64,000 nucleotides of DNA, from NCBI RefSeq assembly GCF_025215075.1, contig NZ_JAOBTH010000028.1:248001-312000 (forward strand), written 5' to 3'. The stretch comes from Tenacibaculum haliotis. GTDB lineage: Bacteria; Bacteroidota; Bacteroidia; Flavobacteriales; Flavobacteriaceae. The notes under the pieces were generated by a model. The model searched no databases, was not told where the DNA came from, and saw only the letters and a list, made by a program, of their open reading frames with translations. Below, piece after piece: positions 27,004 to 37,361 of this stretch (its first letter is position 1; each line of letters begins with the position of its first letter). A program made the position numbers and the translations under genes.

Positions 27004-28365
27004 TTAAATAGTCATAGAAAACAACTTAGTTTCTGGTTTATTACTATGCAAACGTTTGTCAAACGCCATGCAAATATTACGTACGTAAGGCCTTGCTTTT
27101 TCTGGCACTGTTAATCCGTTTTGCTGAATAAAAACCAATCCATCAGCTTCCATTTCTTTTAATTTTTCTAAATGATTTTCAATTGCATCCATCTGTAAAT
27201 GCTTAGCATCCCATGAAGTGGAAAAATGACACATAATATTTAAAATATGTTTACGGATAACTAAATCTTCTTCGGATAAAATATGTCCTCTAAAAACAGG
27301 AATTTCTCCTTCATTAACTATTTTTTGATATTCTTTTACTGTTTTTACATTCTGTGCAAATCCGTACCAAGAATCTGATATTGCCGACATTCCTAAGCCA
27401 ATCATTAATTGTGTTTTATTGGCTGTGTAACCCATAAAATTACGGTGCAATGTTTTTTCTTGAGTTGCTTTATATAAAGAATCTGTTTTTAAAGCAAAAT
27501 GATCCATTCCTATTTCTACGTAGCCCATTTCAGCAAATAGCTCTTTTCCTATTTCGTACAATTCACGCTTCTCTTCATTTTTTGGTAAATCTTGTTCGTT
27601 AAACCCTCTTTGTCCAACACCTTTTACCCAAGGTACATGCGCATAACTATAAAAAGAAATTCTATCGGGTTGTAATTCTTTCGTTTTATTAATCGTGTGA
27701 ATTACATTCTCTTTGGTTTGAAATGGTAAGCCGAAAATTAAATCGTGACTAATAGATGTATACCCTATTTCTCTTGCCCAACGGGTTGCTTTTTCAACAT
27801 TTTTAAAAGGCTGCACTCTATGAATTGCTACTTGTACTTTTTCATTATAATCTTGTACACCATAACTTACACGAGTAAAGCCAACATCAAACAAAGTTTG
27901 CAATTGTTCTTTTGTGGTATTATTTGGATGCCCTTCGAAACTAAACTCATGATTTTCGTGTTTTTTTGCGTTTACAAATAACCCGTCGATAAGTTTTTTT
28001 AACTGTTCTTTTGAAAAAAAAGTAGGTGTTCCACCTCCTAAATGAATTTCTTTTATAATAGGTGTTTCATCTACTAAATCAGTATATAAATTCCATTCTT
28101 TTAAAACAGTGTCTATATAATCTTCTTCCACTTCATGACGTTTTGTAATGTGTTTATGACAGGCACAAAATGTGCATAAACTTTCGCAAAACGGTAAATG
28201 TATGTATACGCTAATTCCTTCTGATGAATTACTTTCTATAAAAGATTTTTTGAATGTTTCAATCCATTTCTCTTTAGAAAAAGTATCGTTATCCCAATAC
28301 GGAACCGTTGGATAACTGGTGTATCTTGGTCCTGGAATATTATATTTTTGTATTAGTGAATTCAT
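27004..28365 (-). CDS. hemN: Oxygen-independent coproporphyrinogen III oxidase
   Basis: 453 residues, the full HemN length. The radical-SAM cluster motif is in HLPFCESLCTFCACHK (CxxxCxxC). The N-terminus reads KYNIPGPRYTSYPTVPYW as in genuine HemN, and GGGTPTF and SYGVQDYNEKVQ are present. It makes protoporphyrinogen IX precursors without oxygen, supplying haem under low oxygen. It overlaps deoC by one base, and its place in the Fnr-linked block fits. Confidence 0.93.
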   Translation of the reverse strand: MNSLIQKYNIPGPRYTSYPTVPYWDNDTFSKEKWIETFKKSFIESNSSEGISVYIHLPFCESLCTFCACHKHITKRHEVEEDYIDTVLKEWNLYTDLVDETPIIKEIHLGGGTPTFFSKEQLKKLIDGLFVNAKKHENHEFSFEGHPNNTTKEQLQTLFDVGFTRVSYGVQDYNEKVQVAIHRVQPFKNVEKATRWAREIGYTSISHDLIFGLPFQTKENVIHTINKTKELQPDRISFYSYAHVPWVKGVGQRGFNEQDLPKNEEKRELYEIGKELFAEMGYVEIGMDHFALKTDSLYKATQEKTLHRNFMGYTANKTQLMIGLGMSAISDSWYGFAQNVKTVKEYQKIVNEGEIPVFRGHILSEEDLVIRKHILNIMCHFSTSWDAKHLQMDAIENHLEKLKEMEADGLVFIQQNGLTVPEKARPYVRNICMAFDKRLHSNKPETKLFSMTI

Positions 28366-29030
28366 TAATATGTGTCTTTATCTGAAATTCCTTTTATAAC
28401 TAAAGACACTCCCGATGATGTTCCTAAACGAGTTATGCCTATATTAATATACTTCTCAGCGGTTTCTTTATCTTTTACTCCGCCAGCAGCCTTTATTTGC
28501 ACTTTATCATTAACAACAGCTTTCATTAATTGAACATCTTCGAAAGTTGCTCCGCTTGTACCAAACCCAGTAGCTGTTTTTATAAAATCGGCACCAGCAT
28601 TAACCGCTAATTGTGAAACCTCTTTAATTTGTTCTTTTGATAAATAACAATTCTCAAAAATCACTTTTAAAATATTTTCACCAATCGCTTCTTTTATCAA
28701 TCTAATCTCATTTTCAACATACACAATTTCGCCATCTAGTAATTTACCTATATTAATAACCATATCTATTTCTGATGCTCCGTTATTAACACATTGCTTA
28801 GCTTCAAAAACTTTGGTTTCAGTCGTCATTGCCCCTAGCGGAAAGCCGATTACAGCCGCAATTTTTACTTCCGAATTATGCAATTCTTTTTTTGCCAGTT
28901 CAACATAACATCCGTTTACACAAACCGCATAAAAATTATGCTCTTTGGCTTCGGCACACAGCTTTACAATTTCGTTTTTAGTTGCAGTAGCTTTTAATAA
29001 CGTATGGTCTATATATTTATTAAGCTTCAT
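28365..29030 (-). CDS. deoC: Deoxyribose-phosphate aldolase
   Basis: 221 residues, TIM-barrel aldolase. The Schiff-base lysine is in DFIKTATGFGTSGATF; YIDHTLLKATAT at the N-terminus and IKAAGGVKDKETAEKYI complete the signature. It cleaves 2-deoxyribose 5-phosphate to glyceraldehyde 3-phosphate and acetaldehyde. Its place between a cupin gene and hemN in a micro-oxic block is unusual for a nucleoside-salvage enzyme and may link DNA-derived carbon to low-oxygen growth (inference). Confidence 0.93.
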   Translation of the reverse strand: MKLNKYIDHTLLKATATKNEIVKLCAEAKEHNFYAVCVNGCYVELAKKELHNSEVKIAAVIGFPLGAMTTETKVFEAKQCVNNGASEIDMVINIGKLLDGEIVYVENEIRLIKEAIGENILKVIFENCYLSKEQIKEVSQLAVNAGADFIKTATGFGTSGATFEDVQLMKAVVNDKVQIKAAGGVKDKETAEKYINIGITRLGTSSGVSLVIKGISDKDTY

Positions 29031-29032
29031 AC

Positions 29033-29365
29033 TTATACGTTTTTCACTCTCTTTAAAGTGTCTGATTTCGATAATGTTAATCGCACAATACTTTCTTCTA
29101 CAGCCGTAAGATTGTGAACTATTTGTGGTTTTAATGAAATTAAATCACCCACATTTAATTGTTTTACTTCGTTATCTACTCCAAAATCGATACATCCTTT
29201 TAGTACCTGAACAATAATTGCAAACGGAGCTTGATGGTCTTCCATCACCTGGCCTTTATTAAATACCACTCGTATTTCTTTCGAAAAATCGGTATCTAAC
29301 AATAATGATACTGCTGGTTTATTCTCATTAAACTTAATATCTTCTAAAAATGAGGCTATCTTCAT
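29033..29365 (-). CDS. Small cupin-domain protein
   Basis: 110 residues forming one cupin barrel: MEDHQAPFAIIVQVLKG (motif 1 region with one His), then LNVGDLISLKPQIVHNL (motif 2 with the second His). The metal ligand set looks reduced, so a binding rather than enzymatic role is possible. It ends 2 bases before the deoC start. Its relatives in Bacteroidota occur beside cbb3 or redox genes. Confidence 0.78.
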   Translation of the reverse strand: MKIASFLEDIKFNENKPAVSLLLDTDFSKEIRVVFNKGQVMEDHQAPFAIIVQVLKGCIDFGVDNEVKQLNVGDLISLKPQIVHNLTAVEESIVRLTLSKSDTLKRVKNV

Positions 29366-29406
29366 ATGTTCTTTTATTTAAATGCCCAATATGGACTTCG
29401 TAATTT

Positions 29407-31779
29407 TTATTTTATTTTCCTTCCTAATAAATTTGTTGCAACTGTGGTAAACACAACAATACTAATAGAACTTAATGGCATTAAAATTGCCGCTATTACT
29501 GGTTTTAACTGACCTGTTGTTGCAAAACATAGCCCAATTAAATTATAACATAAAGACAGTATAAAACTATATTTAATTATTTTGATTGCTTTTTTTGAAG
29601 CTTTAATATAACTTGCTATTTGATTGAATTTAGAAGCATCTAAAATAGCATCGCAAGCTGGTGAAAACACATTGATGTTTTCTGATAACGAAATACCAAC
29701 ATTACTTTGTGCTAAAGCTCCTGCATCATTTAAACCATCACCAATCATAATTACATGTGCTCCTTTATTTTGTAATTCTTCAACGTATTCTAACTTATCT
29801 TCTGGTTTTTGATTGAATAAAAACGAAGTGTTTTTTGGTAACAACGTTTCTAAATATTTCTTTTCTCCTTCATTATCACCAGAAACAACCGCTAAATTAT
29901 AGTTGGAATTTAATTCAGAAAACAAGTTTTCTACTCCGTTTCGGTAAGCATTTTTAAATACATACTTTCCTTTATATTTATCGTTAATACTTACATGTAC
30001 CGAAGTATCTAAATTAACTTGTTCGCTTGCATTTTTAACAAAAGATGATGACCCTACTTTTATTTTTGTTTGCTCATGTATAGCTTCAATACCTTTTCCT
30101 GTGTGTTCTTTAAAATCGTCAACTAAAACCATTTCTTCATTTAAAGAGCCATATAACATTCTGCTTAACGGATGGTTTGACGCTCGCAACGTGCTTTTTA
30201 ATATTGCTTTTTCTTCGGATGACAACTCACAACCTTTATAATTAATTTGATTTTCTTTACTCGTTGTTAACGTTCCTGTTTTATCAAAAATTACCGTATC
30301 AATTGCCGCTAATTGTTCAACAACCGTGGCATTTTTTAAATAGAATTTTTTCTTTCCTAAAATGCGTAACATGTTTCCTAAAGTAAACGGCGCAGCTAAC
30401 GCAATAGCACACGGACACGCAATAATTAATACCGCTGTAAATACATTTAAGGCTTTACTTGCATCAACATACAACCAAAATGCAGTAGCAATAAAAGCGA
30501 TTAATAATATTGTAATTGTAAAATGCTGACTAATACGATCTGTTAATGTTTTAAAAGACGAATTTTTATCTTTTTTAAACACATCGTTACTCCATAATTG
30601 AGTTAAATAACTTTGTGAAACCGATGTTAAAACTTCTATTTCTATGATTCCGGATAATTGCTTTCCTCCCGCAAATAATTTATCACCTGATTTTTTTGAT
30701 ACTGGAATTGCTTCTCCTGTAACAAAACTATAATCAATTTTAGCAGCACCTTTTATTAAAATTCCGTCTACTGGAATTAATTCTTGATTTCTAATTAGCA
30801 GTCGATTTCCTTTTTCAACATCATATATTTGTACATTTTCTTCTTTTCCTTCGGATGAAATTCTTGTTACCGCAATCGGAAAATACGATTTATAATCACG
30901 TTCGAAAGACAGGAAATTGTAAGTTTTTTGCTGAAAAAACTTACCTAACAGTAAAAAGAAAACCAATCCTGTTAAAGAATCAAAGAAACCTGTTCCTAAA
31001 TCAAAAATAATTTCTGCCGAACTTCGGATAAATAAAACAGCAATACCTAAAGCAATCGGAACATCAATATTTAAAATTTTAGAACGCAATCCTTTATAAG
31101 CCGATATAAAATAATCCTGCGCAGCATAAAAAACTACAGGTAATGAGAATATAAACATTAACCAACGGAAGATTCCTTTATAATGCTCTAACCAAAAACC
31201 GGATACTTCAAAATATTCTGGAAATGATAAAAACATTACATTTCCGAAAGAAAATCCAGCGATGCCTAATTTATAAATCAAGCTTCTGTCTACTTTCTTT
31301 TTTCCGACTTCGTAATCCTCTAGACTAATATAAGGTTCGTAACCGATTGTACTTAATAGTACTACAATTTCTTTTAATGAAATAACATCCGAATCGTACG
31401 TAATCCGTACTGTCTTTTTAGGAAAATCAACTTGCGAAGCACTAACATTTCTTTGTAATTTATGTAAATTTTCTAATACCCAAATACACGAACTACAATG
31501 TATATGTGGAATATATAAATTTACAACATGTATGTTACCGTCATTAAACTCTAACAGTTTATCAACAATAGCTACGTTGTCAAGAAAATCGTATTTCCCC
31601 TTAATCTCTTCAGGAATAGCTCCTGGATTGTTTTGAAAATCATAATAACATGTTAAATCGTTTTCTGAAAAAATTTCAAAAACCGTTTTACATCCATTGC
31701 AACAAAAAAACTTCTCCTTTACAGAAATGGTTTTAGTATCGCATTCGTTACCACAATGAAAACATATTGTGTTTTCCAT
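29407..31779 (-). CDS. ccoI: Copper-translocating P-type ATPase of the cbb3 cluster (CcoI/FixI)
   Basis: About 790 residues. The N-terminus has a Cys-rich metal-binding region (CFHCGNECDT...FFCCNGCKTVF) and a heavy-metal-associated motif HCSSCIWVLENL. The P1B core shows the ion-site motif CPCAIALAAP in helix 6, the phosphorylation motif DKTGTLT, NHPLSRML (the HP locus) and GDGLNDAGAL. It exports copper for cbb3 oxidase maturation. The frame is open to 31809, but the ATG at 31779 starts right before the Cys-rich domain. A perfect FNR palindrome lies upstream. Confidence 0.92.
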   Translation of the reverse strand: MENTICFHCGNECDTKTISVKEKFFCCNGCKTVFEIFSENDLTCYYDFQNNPGAIPEEIKGKYDFLDNVAIVDKLLEFNDGNIHVVNLYIPHIHCSSCIWVLENLHKLQRNVSASQVDFPKKTVRITYDSDVISLKEIVVLLSTIGYEPYISLEDYEVGKKKVDRSLIYKLGIAGFSFGNVMFLSFPEYFEVSGFWLEHYKGIFRWLMFIFSLPVVFYAAQDYFISAYKGLRSKILNIDVPIALGIAVLFIRSSAEIIFDLGTGFFDSLTGLVFFLLLGKFFQQKTYNFLSFERDYKSYFPIAVTRISSEGKEENVQIYDVEKGNRLLIRNQELIPVDGILIKGAAKIDYSFVTGEAIPVSKKSGDKLFAGGKQLSGIIEIEVLTSVSQSYLTQLWSNDVFKKDKNSSFKTLTDRISQHFTITILLIAFIATAFWLYVDASKALNVFTAVLIIACPCAIALAAPFTLGNMLRILGKKKFYLKNATVVEQLAAIDTVIFDKTGTLTTSKENQINYKGCELSSEEKAILKSTLRASNHPLSRMLYGSLNEEMVLVDDFKEHTGKGIEAIHEQTKIKVGSSSFVKNASEQVNLDTSVHVSINDKYKGKYVFKNAYRNGVENLFSELNSNYNLAVVSGDNEGEKKYLETLLPKNTSFLFNQKPEDKLEYVEELQNKGAHVIMIGDGLNDAGALAQSNVGISLSENINVFSPACDAILDASKFNQIASYIKASKKAIKIIKYSFILSLCYNLIGLCFATTGQLKPVIAAILMPLSSISIVVFTTVATNLLGRKIK

Positions 31780-31799
31780 ATTTACTCTTTTGCCTGTTA

Positions 31800-31859
31800 C
31801 AAAGATCATATATCAACCCTAATAAAAATATGATATTTATCAGCTTTTCGCTATCTTTG
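31800..31859. promoter_or_regulatory. Divergent ccoI/fnr promoter region with FNR-type site
   Basis: TGATATTTATCA (31831-31842) is a perfect FNR palindrome. For ccoI (minus strand) a -7 box GATCTTTG (31800-31807 reversed) ends 36.5 bases from the centre, the activator spacing seen at the two other sites. For the Crp/Fnr gene (+ strand) TATCTTTG at 31852-31859 ends only 22.5 bases from the centre, so the same site would block that promoter, suggesting negative autoregulation. Confidence 0.7.
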
Positions 31860-31882
31860 AATCTCCTTAACAGACTACCACC

Positions 31883-32569
31883 ATGAGTAAATGTGAACAA
31901 TGTATCATTCGTCAATTTAATTCTTTAAAATCACTTACAAAAGATGAATTGGTTAGGATTGCTGGTTGTAAAACGTCTAAAACAATAAAAAAAGGAACCG
32001 TTTTATTTGAAGAAGGCGAACATATAAATGGTGTTTTTTGTATTAAAGATGGTGTTTGTAAGGTTTCGAAAATGAGTGACAATGGTAGAGATCAGATTGT
32101 AAATTTGGTAAGAAAAGGAGATTTATTAGGAGAACGTAGCTTAATAAACGACGAAAGTTCTAACTTAAAAGCCATTGCTGTAAATGATATGGAAATTTGT
32201 TTTATTCCAAAAGAAGAAATTGTGAGGGATTTAGAAGATAATCCGAAGTTTACCATGGATATTCTTAAAAACATGGCTTCATCTCTTAAAACTGCTGATA
32301 ATTTTATTGTTGATATGGCTCAGAAAACTGTTAAACAACGTTTAGCAGCAACTTTATTAAGCCTTGAAAACAAGTTTGCTAAAAATGAAAATGGCGCTTT
32401 AGATATACTTTTATCTCGTGAAGATATCGCTAATATTATAGGTACAGCTACCGAATCGGCTATTCGCTTACTTTCTGAATTTAAAAAGAAAAAATTAATT
32501 GACTTAAAAGGTAAAGAGGTTTTTATTCTTGACTCTCAAGCTTTAAAAGATATTTCTACAGGTTTTTAA
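31883..32569 (+). CDS. Crp/Fnr family regulator, FNR-like
   Basis: 228 residues. The N-terminus has cysteines at positions 4, 7 and 29 (MSKCEQCII, RIAGCKTS), followed by a cNMP-type beta-roll and a C-terminal winged helix. The recognition helix reads GTATESAIRLLSEF, keeping the Glu, Ser and Arg of FNR's recognition helix, which contact TGAT half-sites. Only three Cys are near the N-terminus; a fourth, at position 51, could complete a 4Fe-4S site. It is divergent from ccoI, and three TGAT-type palindromes occur nearby, so it is the probable oxygen-sensing regulator of the block. Confidence 0.88.
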   Translation: MSKCEQCIIRQFNSLKSLTKDELVRIAGCKTSKTIKKGTVLFEEGEHINGVFCIKDGVCKVSKMSDNGRDQIVNLVRKGDLLGERSLINDESSNLKAIAVNDMEICFIPKEEIVRDLEDNPKFTMDILKNMASSLKTADNFIVDMAQKTVKQRLAATLLSLENKFAKNENGALDILLSREDIANIIGTATESAIRLLSEFKKKKLIDLKGKEVFILDSQALKDISTGF

Positions 32570-32589
32570 ATTTCGATTTAGAGCAAAAA

Positions 32590-32613
32590 AAAACGTCTAA
32601 TAATAGACGTTTT
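32590..32613. terminator. Terminator between the Fnr-like gene and the DUF3467 gene
   Basis: AAAACGTCTA (32590-32599) pairs perfectly with TAGACGTTTT (32604-32613) over a 4-base loop. A-runs and T-runs on both sides let it act in both directions between these convergent genes. Confidence 0.85.
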
Positions 32614-32618
32614 AAACT

Positions 32619-32927
32619 TTAAGCTTCACCTGTTGTTCCTCCAAAATTCATCGGAATTGGTACTTGCTCGTAATCTTTTATTTCACCGTGTGCTTGTTCA
32701 AATTTTCTAACATTTTCAGCCAAAGCCTTTGTTAATCTTTTAGCGTGTTGTGGTGTTAAAATAATTCTAGATTTTACTTTTGCCTTAGGCACCCCTGGCA
32801 TTATATTTATAAAATCTACTATAAATTCAGATACTGAATGATTAATAATTGCTAGGTTACTATACGTTCCTTCAGCAACATCCTGATCTAACTCAATATT
32901 TAATTGTGGATCTTTATTTTCTTCCAT
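32619..32927 (-). CDS. DUF3467 family protein
   Basis: 102 residues beginning with an acidic N-terminus (LNIELDQDVAEG), then TYSNLAIINHSVSEFIVDF and RIILTPQHAKRLTKALAENV, the core of the DUF3467 family. It is a small, soluble protein of unknown function. It commonly follows rpoC in Bacteroidota, as it does here, 55 bases downstream and behind the rpoC terminator, so part of its expression may come from read-through. Confidence 0.85.
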   Translation of the reverse strand: MEENKDPQLNIELDQDVAEGTYSNLAIINHSVSEFIVDFINIMPGVPKAKVKSRIILTPQHAKRLTKALAENVRKFEQAHGEIKDYEQVPIPMNFGGTTGEA

Positions 32928-32946
32928 AATAAAAATTAAAAAAAAA

Positions 32947-32966
32947 GCCTCTAAAAATTTAGAGGC
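32947..32966 (-). terminator. Terminator after rpoC
   Basis: GCCTCTAAA (32947-32955) and TTTAGAGGC (32958-32966) form a stem whose top pairs open to give a loop. An A-run on the + strand just before it gives a U-tract on the minus strand. Confidence 0.75.
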
Positions 32967-32981
32967 CTTTTACATTAGAAA

Positions 32982-35900
32982 TTATAAACTTTTTTCCATT
33001 TCATCTCTAGGTCCTACGATTTGGTTATCGTAAGATCTCATTCCTGTTCCTGCTGGTATACGTTTACCAACAATTACATTTTCTTTTAATCCTTCTAAGG
33101 TATCAATTTTACCGTTTACAGCGGCTTCATTTAATACTTTAGTTGTTTCCTGGAATGACGCTGCTGATATAAATGATTTCGTTTGTAACGAAGCTCTAGT
33201 AATACCTTGTAATACTTGTTCAGCTGTTGCTGGTTTCGCATCACGAGCTGCTACTAAGTTTTTATCTGCTCTACGTAAAATTGAATTTTCATCTCTTAAT
33301 TGACGAGCTGAAACCATTTGACCTGGTTGTAAATTCTCAGAATCCCCAGCATCTTCAACAACTTTCATTCCATAGATAGCATCGTTATCTGTGATAAAGT
33401 CATTTTTATGAATTAATTGGTTCTCTAAGAATAAAGTATCTCCAGAGTCAATAATTCTAACTTTACGCATCATTTGACGTACTACTACTTCGAAATGCTT
33501 GTCATTAATTTTTACACCCTGTAAACGATATACTTCTTGAATTTCGTTTACTAAGTATTCTTGTACTGCAGAAGGTCCTTTAATGTTTAAGATATCTATC
33601 GGAGTTGTTGCTCCGTCAGATAACGGCATACCTGCTTTAATGAAATCGTTTTCTTGAACTAAAATCTGATTAGATAATTTTACTAAGTACTTAGTAATAT
33701 CACCTGTTTTAGATTCAATAATAATTTCACGATTACCACGCTTAATTTTACCGAAAGATACTACACCATCAATCTGAGCAATTACTGCTGGGTTAGATGG
33801 GTTACGTGCTTCAAATAATTCTGTTACACGTGGTAAACCTCCTGTAATATCCCCTGCTTTACCAGACTTACGTGGAATCTTAACTAAAGTATGACCTGTT
33901 GCTACTTTATCACCATCACTAACCATTAAGTGAGCACCTACTGGTAAACTATACGAACGTAAAGCATTACCATCAGCATCTTCAATAATTAATGAAGCAA
34001 TGATTTTCTTGTTTTTAGAATCGATCATTACCTTTTCTTGGAAACCTGTTTGTTCATCAATTTCAACAGAGTAATTAATACCTTGTTCTAAATTGTCAAA
34101 CTTAACTTTACCTCCAAATTCTGATACGATAACTCCGTTAAATGGATCCCATTGACAAACAGCATCTCCTTTTTTGATGGTTTTCATATCTTTATTAAAG
34201 ATAATCGATCCATAAGGGATAATATTTGTACTTAATACGATATCAGTCTTTTTATCAATAATTTTGATTTCCGCTGTACGTGAAATAACGATTTCAATTT
34301 CTTTACCGTCGTTATCTTTACCATTTACAGTACGTAAATCTTCAATTTTAACTTTACCATCGAATTTTGCAATTAACTTATTCTCTTCAGAAATATTACC
34401 TGCAACCCCACCAACGTGGAATGTACGTAATGTTAACTGTGTACCAGGTTCTCCAATAGATTGTGCTGCAATTACACCAACTGCTTCACCTCTTTGAACT
34501 TTTTTACCTGTTGATAAAGATTGTCCATAACATTTTTCACAAATACCTCTTTGAGATTCACATGTTAATGCTGAACGAACTTCTACTTTATCAATTCCAC
34601 TAGCTTGAATTTTATCAGCTAATGTAAATGTAATTAATTCTCCTGATGCTACTAAAAGATCATCTGAATTAGGAGCGTATACATTATGTAATGCTGTACG
34701 ACCTGTAATTCTATCACTTAAAGATTCTACAATTTCATCATTTTTCTTTAATGGAGCTACTTCTAGTCCTCTTAAAGTACCACAATCAACTTCATTTACA
34801 ATTACATCTTGAGATACATCTACTAAACGACGAGTTAAGTAACCTGCATCGGCAGTTTTTAATGCAGTATCGGCTAATCCTTTACGTGCACCGTGTGTTG
34901 ATATAAAGTATTCAAGAATTGATAATCCTTCCTTAAAGTTAGAAAGAATTGGATTCTCAATAATTTCTCCACCACCAGCTGTCGATTTTTTAGGCTTTGC
35001 CATTAATCCACGCATACCAGTTAACTGACGAATTTGCTCTTTAGATCCACGTGCTCCAGAGTCTAACATCATAAATACCGAGTTAAATCCTTGTTGGTCT
35101 TCACGTAAACGCTTCATAGATAATTCTGTTAATTGATTATTGGTTCTTCCCCAAATATCAATTACCTGATTATAACGCTCTTTTTGCGTTAACATACCCA
35201 TGTTATAGTTTCCTACAATTGCATCTACTTCTTTATTAGCTTCAGCAATCATTGTATGCTTTTCTGGTGGAATAATAATATCCCCTAATGAGAATGATAA
35301 ACCACCTTCAAAGGCATATTTATATCCCATGTTTTTAATTTCATCTAAGAAATCTCCTACTGCTGGAATGTTTGTAACTTTTAAAATATCACCAATAATT
35401 CCTCTTAATGATTTTTTAGTTAAAACCTCATTAATATATCCTGCAGCTTTCGGTACTTTTTCGTTAAATAAAACTCTACCAACCGTAGTTGCTATAACTT
35501 TAATAACATCTTGCCCGTCTTCTACATCGTGCGTACGAACTTTAATACCTGCATTTAAATCTACTTTTTCTTCATTTAAAGCAATAATTACCTCTTCTGG
35601 AGAATAAAAAGTTAATCCTTCACCTTTAATAGGCACTTCAGGAGTAGATTTTCTTTCTTTAGTCATATAATAAAGACCCAATACCATATCCTGAGACGGT
35701 ACCGTAATAGGTGCTCCGTTTGCAGGGTTTAAAATACTGTGAGATGCTAACATTAAAAGTTGTGCTTCTAAAATAGCTTCTGGTCCTAATGGCAAGTGAA
35801 CAGCCATCTGGTCCCCATCAAAATCGGCATTAAAGGCTGTACACACTAATGGGTGTAAACGAATTGCTTTACCTTCAATTAATTTTGGTTGGAATGCTTG

Positions 35901-37253
35901 TATACCAAGTCTGTGTAACGTAGGTGCACGGTTTAATAAAACTGGATGCCCTTTAATTACATTTTCTAAAATATCCCAAACAACAGGTTCTTTTCTATCT
36001 ATAATTTTCTTTGCAGATTTTACAGTTTTTACAATACCTCTTTCGATTAACTTACGAATAACGAAAGGCTTGTATAATTCTGCTGCCATGTCTTTTGGCA
36101 ATCCACATTCGAATAATTTTAATTCTGGTCCAACAACAATTACCGAACGTGCAGAATAATCAACACGCTTACCTAATAAGTTTTGACGGAAACGACCTTG
36201 TTTACCTTTTAAACTATCAGATAACGATTTTAATGGTCTGTTAGATTCAGTTTTTACTGCAGATGATTTACGAGTGTTATCAAACAATGAATCTACTGAT
36301 TCTTGTAACATACGTTTTTCATTACGTAAAATAACTTCTGGTGCTTTAATTTCCATTAATCGCTTTAAACGATTGTTACGGATAATTACACGACGGTATA
36401 AATCATTTAAATCTGAAGTAGCAAAACGACCACCATCTAATGGCACTAATGGACGTAATTCTGGCGGTATAACTGGTACTGCCTTCATGATCATCCACTC
36501 TGGATTGTTTTCTCTATTTTTTTGAGAATCTCTAAAAGCTTCAACAACATTTAAACGCTTTAAAGCTTCGTTTTTACGTTGCTTAGACGTTTCAGTATTT
36601 GCTTTGTGACGTAATTCAAATGATAACGATTCTAAATCGATTCTTTCTAATAAATCGATTAAACACTCTGCTCCCATTTTAGCGATAAACTTCGTAGGAT
36701 CAGTATCATCTAAATACATATTCTCTTGTGGAAGTGTATCTAAAATATCTAAATACTCTTCTTCTGTTAAGAAGTCCATTTTTTGCAATGGCTCTCCGTC
36801 AACAGTTTTAGCGTCACCTGGCTGAATTACTACATAACGTTCGTAGTAAATAATCATGTCTAACTTTTTAGATGGTAACCCCAAAAGGTATCCCATTTTG
36901 TTAGGTAATGATCTAAAATACCAAATGTGTGCTACAGGTACCACTAAATTAATGTGTCCTACTCTATCTCTACGTACTTTTTTCTCAGTAACTTCAACTC
37001 CACATCGGTCACAAATGATTCCTTTATAACGGATTCTTTTGTATTTACCACATGCACACTCATAATCCTTTACAGGACCAAAGATTCGCTCACAAAACAA
37101 ACCATCTCTTTCTGGTTTATGTGTACGGTAGTTAATAGTTTCTGGTTTTAAAACCTCACCTCTTGATGCCTCTAAAATAGACTCTGGTGATGCTAAACCA
37201 ATTGAAATTTTGTTAAACTTTTTAACAGTGTATTTTTCGTTCTTTCTTGCCAT
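32982..37253 (-). CDS. rpoC: RNA polymerase subunit beta'
   Basis: 1,423 residues. The N-terminal zinc ribbon [20 protein letters not shown], the catalytic [12 protein letters not shown] loop with the three Mg-binding Asp, and the second zinc site ([13 protein letters not shown]) are all present. Length is normal for Bacteroidota. It is transcribed with rpoB, 108 bases upstream, at the end of the rplKAJL-rpoBC operon. Confidence 0.98.
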   Translation of the reverse strand: MARKNEKYTVKKFNKISIGLASPESILEASRGEVLKPETINYRTHKPERDGLFCERIFGPVKDYECACGKYKRIRYKGIICDRCGVEVTEKKVRRDRVGHINLVVPVAHIWYFRSLPNKMGYLLGLPSKKLDMIIYYERYVVIQPGDAKTVDGEPLQKMDFLTEEEYLDILDTLPQENMYLDDTDPTKFIAKMGAECLIDLLERIDLESLSFELRHKANTETSKQRKNEALKRLNVVEAFRDSQKNRENNPEWMIMKAVPVIPPELRPLVPLDGGRFATSDLNDLYRRVIIRNNRLKRLMEIKAPEVILRNEKRMLQESVDSLFDNTRKSSAVKTESNRPLKSLSDSLKGKQGRFRQNLLGKRVDYSARSVIVVGPELKLFECGLPKDMAAELYKPFVIRKLIERGIVKTVKSAKKIIDRKEPVVWDILENVIKGHPVLLNRAPTLHRLGIQAFQPKLIEGKAIRLHPLVCTAFNADFDGDQMAVHLPLGPEAILEAQLLMLASHSILNPANGAPITVPSQDMVLGLYYMTKERKSTPEVPIKGEGLTFYSPEEVIIALNEEKVDLNAGIKVRTHDVEDGQDVIKVIATTVGRVLFNEKVPKAAGYINEVLTKKSLRGIIGDILKVTNIPAVGDFLDEIKNMGYKYAFEGGLSFSLGDIIIPPEKHTMIAEANKEVDAIVGNYNMGMLTQKERYNQVIDIWGRTNNQLTELSMKRLREDQQGFNSVFMMLDSGARGSKEQIRQLTGMRGLMAKPKKSTAGGGEIIENPILSNFKEGLSILEYFISTHGARKGLADTALKTADAGYLTRRLVDVSQDVIVNEVDCGTLRGLEVAPLKKNDEIVESLSDRITGRTALHNVYAPNSDDLLVASGELITFTLADKIQASGIDKVEVRSALTCESQRGICEKCYGQSLSTGKKVQRGEAVGVIAAQSIGEPGTQLTLRTFHVGGVAGNISEENKLIAKFDGKVKIEDLRTVNGKDNDGKEIEIVISRTAEIKIIDKKTDIVLSTNIIPYGSIIFNKDMKTIKKGDAVCQWDPFNGVIVSEFGGKVKFDNLEQGINYSVEIDEQTGFQEKVMIDSKNKKIIASLIIEDADGNALRSYSLPVGAHLMVSDGDKVATGHTLVKIPRKSGKAGDITGGLPRVTELFEARNPSNPAVIAQIDGVVSFGKIKRGNREIIIESKTGDITKYLVKLSNQILVQENDFIKAGMPLSDGATTPIDILNIKGPSAVQEYLVNEIQEVYRLQGVKINDKHFEVVVRQMMRKVRIIDSGDTLFLENQLIHKNDFITDNDAIYGMKVVEDAGDSENLQPGQMVSARQLRDENSILRRADKNLVAARDAKPATAEQVLQGITRASLQTKSFISAASFQETTKVLNEAAVNGKIDTLEGLKENVIVGKRIPAGTGMRSYDNQIVGPRDEMEKSL

Positions 37254-37361
37254 AATAAGTAATGGATTCGAATTAAAAATTTGCCTCTTAATGAGACGTA
37301 TATTTAAAATGATTTATTAGTAGGCAATTACAAAAATTACCTACTAATATTTCACTGTTTG

